Part shown: positions 17,331 to 24,918 of the stretch, piece by piece
Numbering within the stretch: the first letter of the stretch is position 1
How the letters are laid out: the number at the start of each line of letters is the position of its first letter
From: Bacteroidales bacterium
Lineage (GTDB): Bacteria; Bacteroidota; Bacteroidia; Bacteroidales; P3
DNA length: 64,000 nt
Direction of reading: 5' to 3'
Assembly (NCBI GenBank): GCA_017962545.1
Contig: JAGCVD010000021.1
Span: forward strand, 1 to 64,000
Notes under the pieces: model-generated
Databases searched by the model: none
Told to the model about the DNA's origin: nothing
Seen by the model: the letters and a program-made list of their open reading frames with translations, nothing else
Program-made: the position numbers and the translations under genes

Positions 17331-18094
17331 ATGAAGTAAGAGCCAAGAAGTTCCTGGGGCAGCATTTCCTCACCGACGAGGGCATCGCCCGCCGCATCGT
17401 CGACAGCCTGTCGCCAACAGCACAGCATGTGCTGGAGATAGGTCCCGGCATGGGGGTGCTGACCAAATACCTGATAGGGAAAGAGAATATCGACTTCCAC
17501 GTGGTGGAGATCGACCGCGAGAGCGTGGTCTGGCTGCATGAGCACTACGAAGGGCTGCATGTCATCGAGGGCGACTTTCTGAAGATGGACCTAAATGCTC
17601 TGTTCCATGATACTTGCGCCATCATCGGCAACTTCCCCTACAACATCTCGTCGCAGATACTCTTCAAGGTCTTCGAGCAGCGCAACCGCGTCACCGAGGT
17701 GGTGGGGATGTTCCAGAAAGAGGTGGCCGAGCGCGTCGCCGCGGGACCCGGCAGCAAGACTTACGGAATCTTATCTGTCTTGTTGTCAGCGTTCTACAAT
17801 ATCGAGTATCTCTTCACCGTCCCCGAGCACGTCTTCAATCCGCCTCCCAAGGTGAAGTCGGCGGTCATCCGTCTTACGCGCAATGAGGTAACCGCCTTGG
17901 AATGTGACGAGAAGCTGTTCGTGCAGACCGTCAAGGCGGGCTTCAACCAACGCCGCAAAACGCTGCGCAACGCCCTGCGTCAGCTGGGCTTGCCGCTCGA
18001 CGCGGTGCCCGACGTGTTGCTCGCCAAACGGGCCGAGCAGCTGTCGGTCGAGGAGTTTGTAACCATCACAAAAGCCATAGAATCATGTCAATAG
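17327..18094 (+). CDS. rsmA: 16S rRNA (A1518/A1519) dimethyltransferase
   Basis: This 255-residue SAM-dependent enzyme (KsgA) dimethylates two adjacent adenosines near the 16S rRNA 3' end. Motifs in order: GQHFLTDEGIARRIV, SAM-binding LEIGPGMGVLT, and catalytic motif IV as NFPYNISSQ. The tail has the RRKTLRNALR helix. Start ATG 17327 overlaps the TPR gene stop; the open frame extends upstream but only inside that gene. The 3' end overlaps the following membrane-protein gene by 10 bp. Confidence 0.97.
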   Translation: MNEVRAKKFLGQHFLTDEGIARRIVDSLSPTAQHVLEIGPGMGVLTKYLIGKENIDFHVVEIDRESVVWLHEHYEGLHVIEGDFLKMDLNALFHDTCAIIGNFPYNISSQILFKVFEQRNRVTEVVGMFQKEVAERVAAGPGSKTYGILSVLLSAFYNIEYLFTVPEHVFNPPPKVKSAVIRLTRNEVTALECDEKLFVQTVKAGFNQRRKTLRNALRQLGLPLDAVPDVLLAKRAEQLSVEEFVTITKAIESCQ

Positions 18095-18660
18095 TATCGT
18101 ATATCGTCATCGCTCTGGCGATGGGAATAGTCAATATGCTGCTCTTCCGCCGCTGCGGTGAGGCGACGCCGGTGCGTCTCTCGGCGGGTCTGTTGATAGT
18201 GTTGGCAGTATCGGCAATCCATGTAGTCTTGTATTACCTGGGAAGCAGGGTGGGGAGCCTGTTGTCGCTCCACTCGCCCGACGACCCGTATATGTATGCC
18301 GACGTCAACGCCTATATCTTTCTGGGATTGACCCTCATGGTCATCATCAAGATGTTCGCGCCCTATCTGCGCAAAGTGCCCCGTTTGCCGCTCTTCAATC
18401 TAGGCGACCGCCGCTCGGTGGTGGCTATGGCTGTGGCCACAGGCATCAATGTGCTGCTGGTGGGCATCGGCACGGGCTTCGTCGAGCAGGGCCATGCGCT
18501 GCACAAGATTGTCTGGCCGTTGCTGACAGCCAGCCTGCTGCTCGGCTACCTCGGCCTGATGTTCGGCCGCCAGAAGGTGCAGCTGCGTCCCCGCCGCTGG
18601 ATGGTGGTGGCCTGTGTGCTGTTGCTCGGCACAGCCATCGCCGCCTGCGTGAATGCATAA
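18085..18660 (+). CDS. MntP-like six-helix membrane protein lacking the usual acidic residues
   Basis: This 191-residue protein has about six hydrophobic segments in two similar halves separated by a loop with GDRRSVVAMAVATGINVLLVG. The pattern resembles the manganese exporter MntP, where the equivalent helices carry conserved Asp residues (ALSMDAF, ATSIDALAVG). Here those positions read ALAMGIVN and ATGINVLLVG, so the acidic metal ligands appear to be missing. It may be a divergent homolog with another substrate or a merely similar fold. It overlaps the rsmA 3' end by 10 bp. Confidence 0.5.
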   Translation: MSIVSYIVIALAMGIVNMLLFRRCGEATPVRLSAGLLIVLAVSAIHVVLYYLGSRVGSLLSLHSPDDPYMYADVNAYIFLGLTLMVIIKMFAPYLRKVPRLPLFNLGDRRSVVAMAVATGINVLLVGIGTGFVEQGHALHKIVWPLLTASLLLGYLGLMFGRQKVQLRPRRWMVVACVLLLGTAIAACVNA

Positions 18661-18664
18661 TTTT

Positions 18665-18697
18665 TTTGTGGTAATTCAAAATTATTGTGTATTTTTG
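18665..18697 (+). promoter_or_regulatory. Promoter upstream of the 137-residue hypothetical gene
   Basis: TTTG (18665-18668) and TATTTTTG (18690-18697) are separated by 21 nt, and the ATG follows at 18724. Confidence 0.75.
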
Positions 18698-18723
18698 CAG
18701 TCCGAAACAAATAGGAAGAAATT

Positions 18724-19137
18724 ATGGACTTGACGATTAAAATCAAACAGGGGCTGGGCGACATACGTTTCAGTATGCCTGTCGAGGAGGTCGTGGCCCT
18801 GATGGGTACCGCCGACGAGGTGGAGAACATCGACAACGCTGCCGACGAGCCCACCACGGTATTGCATTACAATGACTTGGGGCTGACGCTCTTTTTCGAG
18901 GGCGAGAATCCCGTGCTGGCCTGCATCGACACCTGCAACGAAGAGAGCGTGCTGCTGGGCGAGGAGGTCTTCGCGATGGACGAGAAATCACTCGTGCAGC
19001 TGATGGTGAAGAACGGCTACGCCGAACAGGATGTCGACGAGGAAGACTGGGGCGAACGCCGTGTGAGCTTCCCCGAAGGCAATATCGATTTCTATTTCGA
19101 CGAGGGAGAACTGGTGTCCATCATACTGGGAGCATGA
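18724..19137 (+). CDS. Conserved hypothetical protein, acidic, 137 residues
   Basis: The protein is acidic and soluble with no signal peptide. It starts MDLTIKIKQGLGDIRFSMP and has an alternating alpha/beta pattern (LHYNDLGLTLFFEGENPVL, WGERRVSFPEGNIDFYFDEG). I do not recognise the family with certainty; the fold could be immunity-protein or SMI1-like, but no diagnostic motif is visible. It has its own promoter, and its stop overlaps the WbqC-family gene start (ATGA), so the two are co-translated. Confidence 0.65.
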   Translation: MDLTIKIKQGLGDIRFSMPVEEVVALMGTADEVENIDNAADEPTTVLHYNDLGLTLFFEGENPVLACIDTCNEESVLLGEEVFAMDEKSLVQLMVKNGYAEQDVDEEDWGERRVSFPEGNIDFYFDEGELVSIILGA

Positions 19138-19751
19138 GTGTTGCGCTGTTCAGCACGGCTTATTTCCCTCCGGTGGCGTATGTCGCGGCCTTGTTGCGAC
19201 AGCCCGAGGTGCTCATCGAGGCCAAGGAGACGTTCCCCAAGCAGACCTACCGTAACAGGGCGGTGATAATGACCGCCGAAGGGGTGCGTACCTTGACGGT
19301 GCCGACAGTGCGCAGCAACCACAGTCGTACCGACGAGGTGGGCATCGACTACAAAGAGCGATGGAACGTAGTGCATCTCCGCACACTCACCGCCGCCTAT
19401 GCCGCCTCGCCATACTGGCTTTACTATCAGGATGATATAGAGGAATTACTGATGACCCGTTACAAGCGGCTGCTGGACCTCAACGGCGCCATACTGGCGT
19501 GGCTGCTGCGGAAGCTGAAGGCGGACTGTCGGGTGTCGCTGACCGAGGATTACTGTCCCGCCACAGGCGATGCGTCGGATTACCGCAACCGGTTCTCTCC
19601 CAAGGTTCCCTTGTCGGCGCAGGCCTTCCCGCTCTACTATCAGGTCTTTGCCGACCGACAGCCCTTCGTCCCCAACCTCAGCGTCCTCGACCTCCTGATG
19701 AATCTGGGCTCCGAAGCCAAAGAGTATCTCCCATCTGCGCTCCTTCCTTAA
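19134..19751 (+). CDS. WbqC family protein
   Basis: This 205-residue protein carries the WbqC signature: an N-terminal STAYFPPVAYVAAL with pattern Y.P...Y, then QTYRNRAVIMTAEGVRTLTVPT. The helical middle contains WNVVHLRTLTAAYAASPYW. WbqC-like proteins occur in O-antigen and surface-polysaccharide clusters, but many Bacteroidota encode a lone copy such as this; the reaction is not established. It is coupled to the preceding acidic protein by a 4-bp overlap. Confidence 0.82.
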   Translation: MSVALFSTAYFPPVAYVAALLRQPEVLIEAKETFPKQTYRNRAVIMTAEGVRTLTVPTVRSNHSRTDEVGIDYKERWNVVHLRTLTAAYAASPYWLYYQDDIEELLMTRYKRLLDLNGAILAWLLRKLKADCRVSLTEDYCPATGDASDYRNRFSPKVPLSAQAFPLYYQVFADRQPFVPNLSVLDLLMNLGSEAKEYLPSALLP

Positions 19752-19828
19752 TCTATTTCCCTGATTTATTTCCCCTGTAAAGGCAATAAACAGAGCCTTC
19801 GGGCGTTAATATTGGTAGCAGTAATTTA

Positions 19829-20311
19829 ATGGATGAGGTTATGCTTAAGACGTTAAATATCAATTACGAGGAGTATAATGGTGTTGACGAGCTGACGGCG
19901 GCCGACCGCGAGTTGATGGAGCAGGCTGCAAAGGCGGCTGCCGGAGCCTATGCCCCGTATTCCCGCTTCCATGTGGGAGCGGCGCTGCGGCTGGCCGACG
20001 GCACGGTGGTGTGTGGCAGCAATCAGGAGAATGCGGCCTATCCTTCGGGGCTCTGCGCCGAGCGTACCGCCATCTTCGCGGCGTCGGCTCAGTATCCGGA
20101 GAGGCGTGATTATGAGTCGCTTGCCATCGTGGGAATCAATGAGAACGGCGTGCGCTGCGAGGCGTCGCCCTGCGGCGCCTGCCGTCAGGTGCTGGCAGAA
20201 TACGAGCAGCAGCAGGGCCATCCGCTGAGGGTGGTGTGCTATGTCAACGAGGGCTGCGTGCGGGTGTTCAAGAGTGTGGCCGACCTATTGCCGTTTTCGT
20301 TCCAATTTTAA
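19829..20311 (+). CDS. cdd: Cytidine deaminase
   Basis: This 160-residue zinc enzyme deaminates (deoxy)cytidine for pyrimidine salvage. The zinc and catalytic residues are in CAERTAIFA (Cys76, Glu78) and PCGACRQVL (Cys115, Cys118). SRFHVGAAL and NQENAAYPSGL form the substrate pocket. The length is that of the small tetrameric class. The first ATG (19829) gives an N-terminal helix; a second at 19841 is possible. A strong terminator follows at 20422. Confidence 0.96.
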   Translation: MDEVMLKTLNINYEEYNGVDELTAADRELMEQAAKAAAGAYAPYSRFHVGAALRLADGTVVCGSNQENAAYPSGLCAERTAIFAASAQYPERRDYESLAIVGINENGVRCEASPCGACRQVLAEYEQQQGHPLRVVCYVNEGCVRVFKSVADLLPFSFQF

Positions 20312-20421
20312 CATTTAAGGTGCAAGATGGGCTCGGTTTAACGCGAGGGGACAGATGCTGGAACGGCAAAAACATTGCTGTCTAGTGTTTGATTCCATGA
20401 TGTTTACAACGTATGGGAGAG

Positions 20422-20457
20422 GGGAGTGGTAAAAAAAATTTTACCACTCCCTTTTTT
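20422..20457 (+). terminator. Strong intrinsic terminator after cdd
   Basis: A perfect 13-bp stem GGGAGTGGTAAAA/TTTTACCACTCCC with a 4-nt A loop (20435-20438) is followed by six Ts. It abuts the -7 box of the next gene (20463), so termination and initiation signals are packed together. Confidence 0.88.
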
Positions 20458-20462
20458 CTTTG

Positions 20463-20470
20463 TATTTTTG
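20463..20470 (+). promoter_or_regulatory. -7 promoter box of the PpiD-like gene
   Basis: TATTTTTG followed by CA fits the Bacteroidota -7 consensus. The -33 position would fall within the terminator stem, where no TTTG is present. Confidence 0.55.
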
Positions 20471-20525
20471 CACGCTTAAATAATGAATAAATAATAACAT
20501 AAAAATAAAATTAAACAACAACAAA

Positions 20526-22652
20526 ATGGCAATTATTGGAACTATCAGAAAGCATTCGTGGATAGCTGTCGTCCTGGTGGGCGGTGCCATCCTGGCCTTC
20601 ATTTTTCAGGATTTGAGCAAGAACCGTGGAGGCATCCCCGATGTGGGTAAGGTCGACGGTGCCACCATGACCTCGCAGCGTTTCAACGAGCTTGTGACCG
20701 AGGCCGAGGACAACTACAAGATGCAGTATCAGGTGACGCAGGTGCCCTCCGAGGTGGAGATCCAGCTGCGCGACCAGGTGTGGCAGCAGTTTGTCGAGGA
20801 GACTCTGCTCGAGGAGCAGACCGCCAAACTGGGTCTCACCGTGACGCCGGCAGAGATGAACGATATGTATGTCGGCCAGTTCATCCATCCCTACATCCGT
20901 CAGTCGTTCACCGACCCCAAGACCGGTGTGTATGACATCCAGCAGGTGAACTATTGGATTGAGAACTTCAACAATATCGACACCATGCGCCGCCGTCAGT
21001 GGGTGGAGCTGGAGAAGGCCGTGAAGACCGACCGCGAACAGCAGAAGTATGTGACGCTGCTCACCGCGGGTTTCTATATGCCCAAGGCTATCAACGAGAA
21101 GGTGTCGTCCTATGCCCAGGAAGCCTCAAACGTGCGTGTGGTGGCCCTGCCCTACATGAATGTCAGTGACGAGGAAGCCGTTGTCAACGATGCCGACTAC
21201 AAAGCCTATTACGACGAGCACAAGGCCGAGTTCCGTATCCGTGAGGAGATGCGTGAGGTGGAGTTCATCACCTATCCCGTGAATCCCACTCCCGAGGACC
21301 TCGCCGAGATAGAGCAGGATATGCAGAAGGTGTGGAACGAGTTCCAGGAAGTCCCTGAGGACGAGCTGGCATTCTTTGTCAACGCCGAGTCCGACCGCAG
21401 CTATGATTCTTCCTATGTCAAGGCCAACAGCCTCCGCGCTCCTCTTGACGAGTGGGTTGCCACCGCTTCGACAGGCTCGATGATGGCTCCTCAGATGGTG
21501 GGCAACGAGTGGGTGATGGCCAAGGTGATGGGTAGCGCCGTGCGCCCCGACAGCCTGCGTGCCAGCGTGGTGTACATCCTTAACGAGAACGCCGGTGGCG
21601 GCATCACGCGCAGCAACGACCAGGCCAAGCACCTGGCCGACAGCGTGCTGGCATTGGTGAACGGTAAGAAGATGACCTTCGAGCAGGCTGTCAGCCAGTT
21701 CAGCGACGACCCGCAGAAGGAAGAGACCAAAGGCGACATGAACTGGCAGCTTGATGGCGGCTATGGCTTCCTCAACGAGCAGATTGTCAACACTCCCGTG
21801 GGTACCAGCTTCCTCTTCGAGCATCCGCAAGGTGTCGGATACTTCGTCGTGAAGGTCACCGACAAGACCCCCGCCATCAAGAAGTACCGTGTGGCTATGA
21901 TTACCCGTGAGATTGTTCCCTCGAACAATACCAACCGTGCCATCTACAACGAGGCCAACCGTTTTGCCGGTCAGAACAGAACCATCGACGCCATGGATGC
22001 CGCTGCCCGCGAGCAGAACATGCAGGTGCGCAATGCGCAGGTGCGTATGATGGACGACCGTTTGGCTGGTGTGGCCAACGCCCGCAGCATCGTCCAGTGG
22101 GCTTACAACGAGGACACCAGGGTGGGCGATGTGGCCGACCAGGTCTACGAGTGCGACGGTATGTTTATCGTCGTGGCCCTGAAGGATGTCTACAAGAAAG
22201 GCTACGCCACCTTGGAGCAGGTGCGTCCGATGATAGAGCAGCAGGTGCGTGTCGAGAAGAAAGCCCAGGTGTTGATGGAGCGTGCCAACGCAGCCGTCAA
22301 GGCCGGTCAAGACATCCAGTCGGTGGCTGTGGCGCTGAATGCCCCGGTCGACACCCTGGAAGGTGTTGCTTTCGGTGACATGAACCTCCAGAAATTCGGC
22401 ATGGAGCCCAAGGTGATCTCCACCATCGCCGTCACCAAAGGAGGTCTCGTGGGTCCTGTGAAGGGCGCCAACGGTGTCTATCTGGTGCAGGTCGACAGCA
22501 AGGTGCCGCATGAGGCTACCGGCTACGAGATGGCTCGCATGGCCCAGATGTTCCAATACAAGACCATGCGCGACAACCGTCGTACCTGGCCTGTGGCCCA
22601 GGTGCTGCGCGACGCTGCCAAGATTACCGACCAGCGTAACAAGTTCTTCTAA
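20526..22652 (+). CDS. PpiD-like periplasmic peptidyl-prolyl isomerase/foldase
   Basis: This 708-residue protein has one N-terminal membrane anchor (IAVVLVGGAILAFIFQDLS, about residues 12-30). A SurA_N-type chaperone region follows (FNELVTEAEDNYKMQYQ...), then a parvulin-like rotamase domain around residues 340-450 (LADSVLALVNGKKMTFEQAV, FSDDP, GYGFLNEQI). A second parvulin-like segment lies near the C-terminus. This is the Bacteroidota PpiD/SurA_N_3 type, which assists folding of secreted and outer-membrane proteins. It has its own promoter. The following envelope genes (M23-like, dxr, RseP-like, LptF/G-like) point in the same direction. Confidence 0.88.
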   Translation: MAIIGTIRKHSWIAVVLVGGAILAFIFQDLSKNRGGIPDVGKVDGATMTSQRFNELVTEAEDNYKMQYQVTQVPSEVEIQLRDQVWQQFVEETLLEEQTAKLGLTVTPAEMNDMYVGQFIHPYIRQSFTDPKTGVYDIQQVNYWIENFNNIDTMRRRQWVELEKAVKTDREQQKYVTLLTAGFYMPKAINEKVSSYAQEASNVRVVALPYMNVSDEEAVVNDADYKAYYDEHKAEFRIREEMREVEFITYPVNPTPEDLAEIEQDMQKVWNEFQEVPEDELAFFVNAESDRSYDSSYVKANSLRAPLDEWVATASTGSMMAPQMVGNEWVMAKVMGSAVRPDSLRASVVYILNENAGGGITRSNDQAKHLADSVLALVNGKKMTFEQAVSQFSDDPQKEETKGDMNWQLDGGYGFLNEQIVNTPVGTSFLFEHPQGVGYFVVKVTDKTPAIKKYRVAMITREIVPSNNTNRAIYNEANRFAGQNRTIDAMDAAAREQNMQVRNAQVRMMDDRLAGVANARSIVQWAYNEDTRVGDVADQVYECDGMFIVVALKDVYKKGYATLEQVRPMIEQQVRVEKKAQVLMERANAAVKAGQDIQSVAVALNAPVDTLEGVAFGDMNLQKFGMEPKVISTIAVTKGGLVGPVKGANGVYLVQVDSKVPHEATGYEMARMAQMFQYKTMRDNRRTWPVAQVLRDAAKITDQRNKFF

Positions 22653-22666
22653 AACGAGGTATTTGG

Positions 22667-22750
22667 TTTAAGGTTTAAAGTTTGAGGTTTAAGAGGTGCT
22701 GTCTAGGCAACTGCTTGACCTTGAATTTTAAACCTTAAACTTTAACTCCC
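22667..22750. repeat. Heptad repeats forming a long inverted pair
   Basis: The left arm is GGTTTAA-GGTTTAA-AGTTTGA-GGTTTAA (about 22668-22695). The right arm is TTTTAAACCTTAAACTTTAAC (22725-22745). GTTTAAGGTTTAAAG in the left arm is complementary to the right arm with about one mismatch, so the whole spacer can fold into a long hairpin. It fills most of the gap between the PpiD-like and M23-like genes. Confidence 0.75.
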
Positions 22751-22756
22751 AAAGAT

Positions 22757-23662
22757 ATGGGGCTCAAGGACTGGTGGTTTAAACTCAAAGGTGGCGGGCT
22801 TGGCGATGTCATCAAGCACAAGCACCGTTTTGTGGTGATGGACACCGACACCTTCAAGGAGAAGTTCTCCTTCCAGTTGTCGGGCATCAACCTTTTTGTC
22901 GCCATTGGTGTCACCATCATCGTCCTTATCCTGCTTACCACCATCCTTATCGCCTTCACGCCCTTGCGTGAATGGATTCCCGGATACACCAACACGGCTG
23001 CTGTGGAGCAGACTTATGCCAACGCCAAGAAGCTCGACTCGCTGCAAGTACAGCTGGAGAACCAAGAGTGGATGGTGGCGACGTTGCAGGCTGTGTTGCG
23101 CGGCGAGGAACTGGGCGAGACGCCGCAGCAGGACAGCACCGCCTCGCTACAGCAGTTGACGGCCGTCTACCGTCGCTCGAAAGAGGATAGTTTGTTGCGT
23201 CTCGAGGTGGAGCGTGAAGACAACCGCTATCAGGTAAAGAGTGCCACCGTGACGGCACCTTCCGGTACTGTCGCCACCGCCGACGCTTCGCCGGCCATCA
23301 CGCATCTGTTCTTTACTCCGCTCAAAGGCAATATTCTTATGCCCTATGGGCGTGACCATCATGGTGTGGACATCGCCGGTGATGCCGGTCATGCCGTCTG
23401 TGCCGCCTACAGCGGGACAGTGGTCTTCTCGGGCTTTACCGCCGATGCCGGCTATATGCTAACCATACAGCATCCGGGCAATGTCATCACCATTTACCGG
23501 AATTGCAGCTCGCCGCTGGTGCGGCAAGGTGACGCGGTACGGGCAGGGGAGCCTGTGGCCTATGTCGGCAGCAGTGGTCGCCGCGAGCAAGGCCCCTACC
23601 TGCACTTCGAGATATGGGTGGGCGGCACCGCCGTCAACCCCGTGGAGTATATTTCTTTTTAG
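22757..23662 (+). CDS. M23-type (LytM) membrane-anchored protein with degenerate active site
   Basis: This 301-residue protein has a short cytoplasmic N-terminus, one membrane helix (about residues 43-67), a coiled-coil linker and a C-terminal LytM/M23 domain. LytM enzymes use HxxxD plus the last His of HxH for zinc, and two further His for catalysis. Here the zinc ligands are kept (His201/Asp205 in HHGVD; His283 in YLHFE). The two catalytic positions read Asn249 (IYRNCS instead of YxHLS) and Tyr281 (PYLHFE instead of PHLHFE). This predicts a non-hydrolytic protein, perhaps an EnvC/NlpD-like regulator of cell-wall enzymes. Confidence 0.85.
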   Translation: MGLKDWWFKLKGGGLGDVIKHKHRFVVMDTDTFKEKFSFQLSGINLFVAIGVTIIVLILLTTILIAFTPLREWIPGYTNTAAVEQTYANAKKLDSLQVQLENQEWMVATLQAVLRGEELGETPQQDSTASLQQLTAVYRRSKEDSLLRLEVEREDNRYQVKSATVTAPSGTVATADASPAITHLFFTPLKGNILMPYGRDHHGVDIAGDAGHAVCAAYSGTVVFSGFTADAGYMLTIQHPGNVITIYRNCSSPLVRQGDAVRAGEPVAYVGSSGRREQGPYLHFEIWVGGTAVNPVEYISF

Positions 23663-23711
23663 GAGACAAGAGATAAGGAGACAGGCGATAAGGAGTTAAG
23701 GAGACAGGAGA
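23661..23711 (+). repeat. Heptad-like repeats GGAGACA/GGAGATA between the M23-like gene and dxr
   Basis: Units such as GGAGACAAGAGATAAGGAGA are repeated directly after the stop codon. The same family occurs at 28.6, 29.65 and 35.95 kb, always intergenic. Confidence 0.75.
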
Positions 23712-23778
23712 TTTGCCCGACCGCAGGGAGCGGCCTTGAGCACCGCTGAAAAAGAGAATAATGTAGCGAAAAAGACAA

Positions 23779-24918
23779 ATGGAGAATCCCACAAAACGTA
23801 TAGCCATCTTAGGTTCGACAGGGTCGATAGGTACCCAGGCGCTCAATGTCATCCGTCGCCACCGCAACCTTTTCGAGGTGGAGGTGCTGTGTGCCGGAGG
23901 CAATGCCGACTTGCTGATACAGCAGGCCCTTGAATTCCGTCCCAACGCCGTCGTTATCGCCGACAAGAACAAGTACAGCCAAGTGAGCGATGCTTTGACC
24001 GACACGGAGGTGAAGGTCTTTGCCGGCGCGGAGTCGATGGTCGACTTGATGGAGATGGAGAGCGTCGACATGGTGTTGGCGGCCATCGTGGGTTTCGCCG
24101 GCCTCAAGCCCACCTTGCGTGCCATCGAGTGTGGCAAGCCCGTGGCTCTGGCCAACAAAGAGACTATGGTGGTGGCCGGTGCCATTGTCACCGCCGCCGC
24201 TGCCCGTCACCGCGTCCCCATCCTGCCTGTCGACAGCGAGCATTCCGCCATATTCCAGTGCCTGATGGGCGAGGGGAGTGCTGTCGACAAGATACTCCTC
24301 ACCGCCAGCGGCGGACCGTTCCGCGGCATGACGCGCGACCAGTTGGCTTCCGTCACCTTGGAGCAAGCCCTGAAGCATCCCAACTGGAGCATGGGCCGCA
24401 AGGTGACCATCGACAGCGCCTCGCTGATGAACAAAGGCCTTGAAGTCATCGAGGCCAAGTGGCTCTTCGGTGTCGAGGCGAATGACATCGAGGTGCTGGT
24501 GCACCCCCAGTCAGTGGTGCATTCCATGGTGCAGTTCCGTGACGGCAGCATCAAGGCCCAGCTCGGCATACCCACCATGGAGACACCTATCCAGTATGCC
24601 TTCTCTTTCCCTGAGCGCATAGAGAGCCATCTTCCGCGGCTCGACTTTTCACAATACCCGACACTCACTTTCGAGCGTCCCGACCGTGATACTTTCCGCT
24701 GCCTTGACTTGGCCTACCAAGCCATCAACCGCGGCGGCAACATACCTTGTGTGATGAATGCAGCCAACGAGGTGGCTGTACAGCAGTTCATCGACGGAAA
24801 GATAGGCTTCCTCGACATCGCCGACCATGTAGAGCGAGCCATGCAGGAGGCCGCGTTTATCGCCAACCCCACCCTCGACGACCTTTTACTAACCGATAAA
24901 ACCATTCACAACAAATGA
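23779..24918 (+). CDS. dxr: 1-deoxy-D-xylulose-5-phosphate reductoisomerase
   Basis: This 379-residue NADPH enzyme converts DXP to MEP, the committed step of non-mevalonate isoprenoid synthesis. The NADPH motif is ILGSTGSIGTQALNVIR (residues 9-25). Conserved blocks are ALANKETMVVAG, PVDSEHSAIFQ, LTASGGPFR and MGRKVTIDSASLMNKGLE. The length is normal. The stop overlaps the RseP-like gene start by 4 bp (ATGA). dxr next to rseP is a widespread arrangement. Confidence 0.97.
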   Translation: MENPTKRIAILGSTGSIGTQALNVIRRHRNLFEVEVLCAGGNADLLIQQALEFRPNAVVIADKNKYSQVSDALTDTEVKVFAGAESMVDLMEMESVDMVLAAIVGFAGLKPTLRAIECGKPVALANKETMVVAGAIVTAAAARHRVPILPVDSEHSAIFQCLMGEGSAVDKILLTASGGPFRGMTRDQLASVTLEQALKHPNWSMGRKVTIDSASLMNKGLEVIEAKWLFGVEANDIEVLVHPQSVVHSMVQFRDGSIKAQLGIPTMETPIQYAFSFPERIESHLPRLDFSQYPTLTFERPDRDTFRCLDLAYQAINRGGNIPCVMNAANEVAVQQFIDGKIGFLDIADHVERAMQEAAFIANPTLDDLLLTDKTIHNK

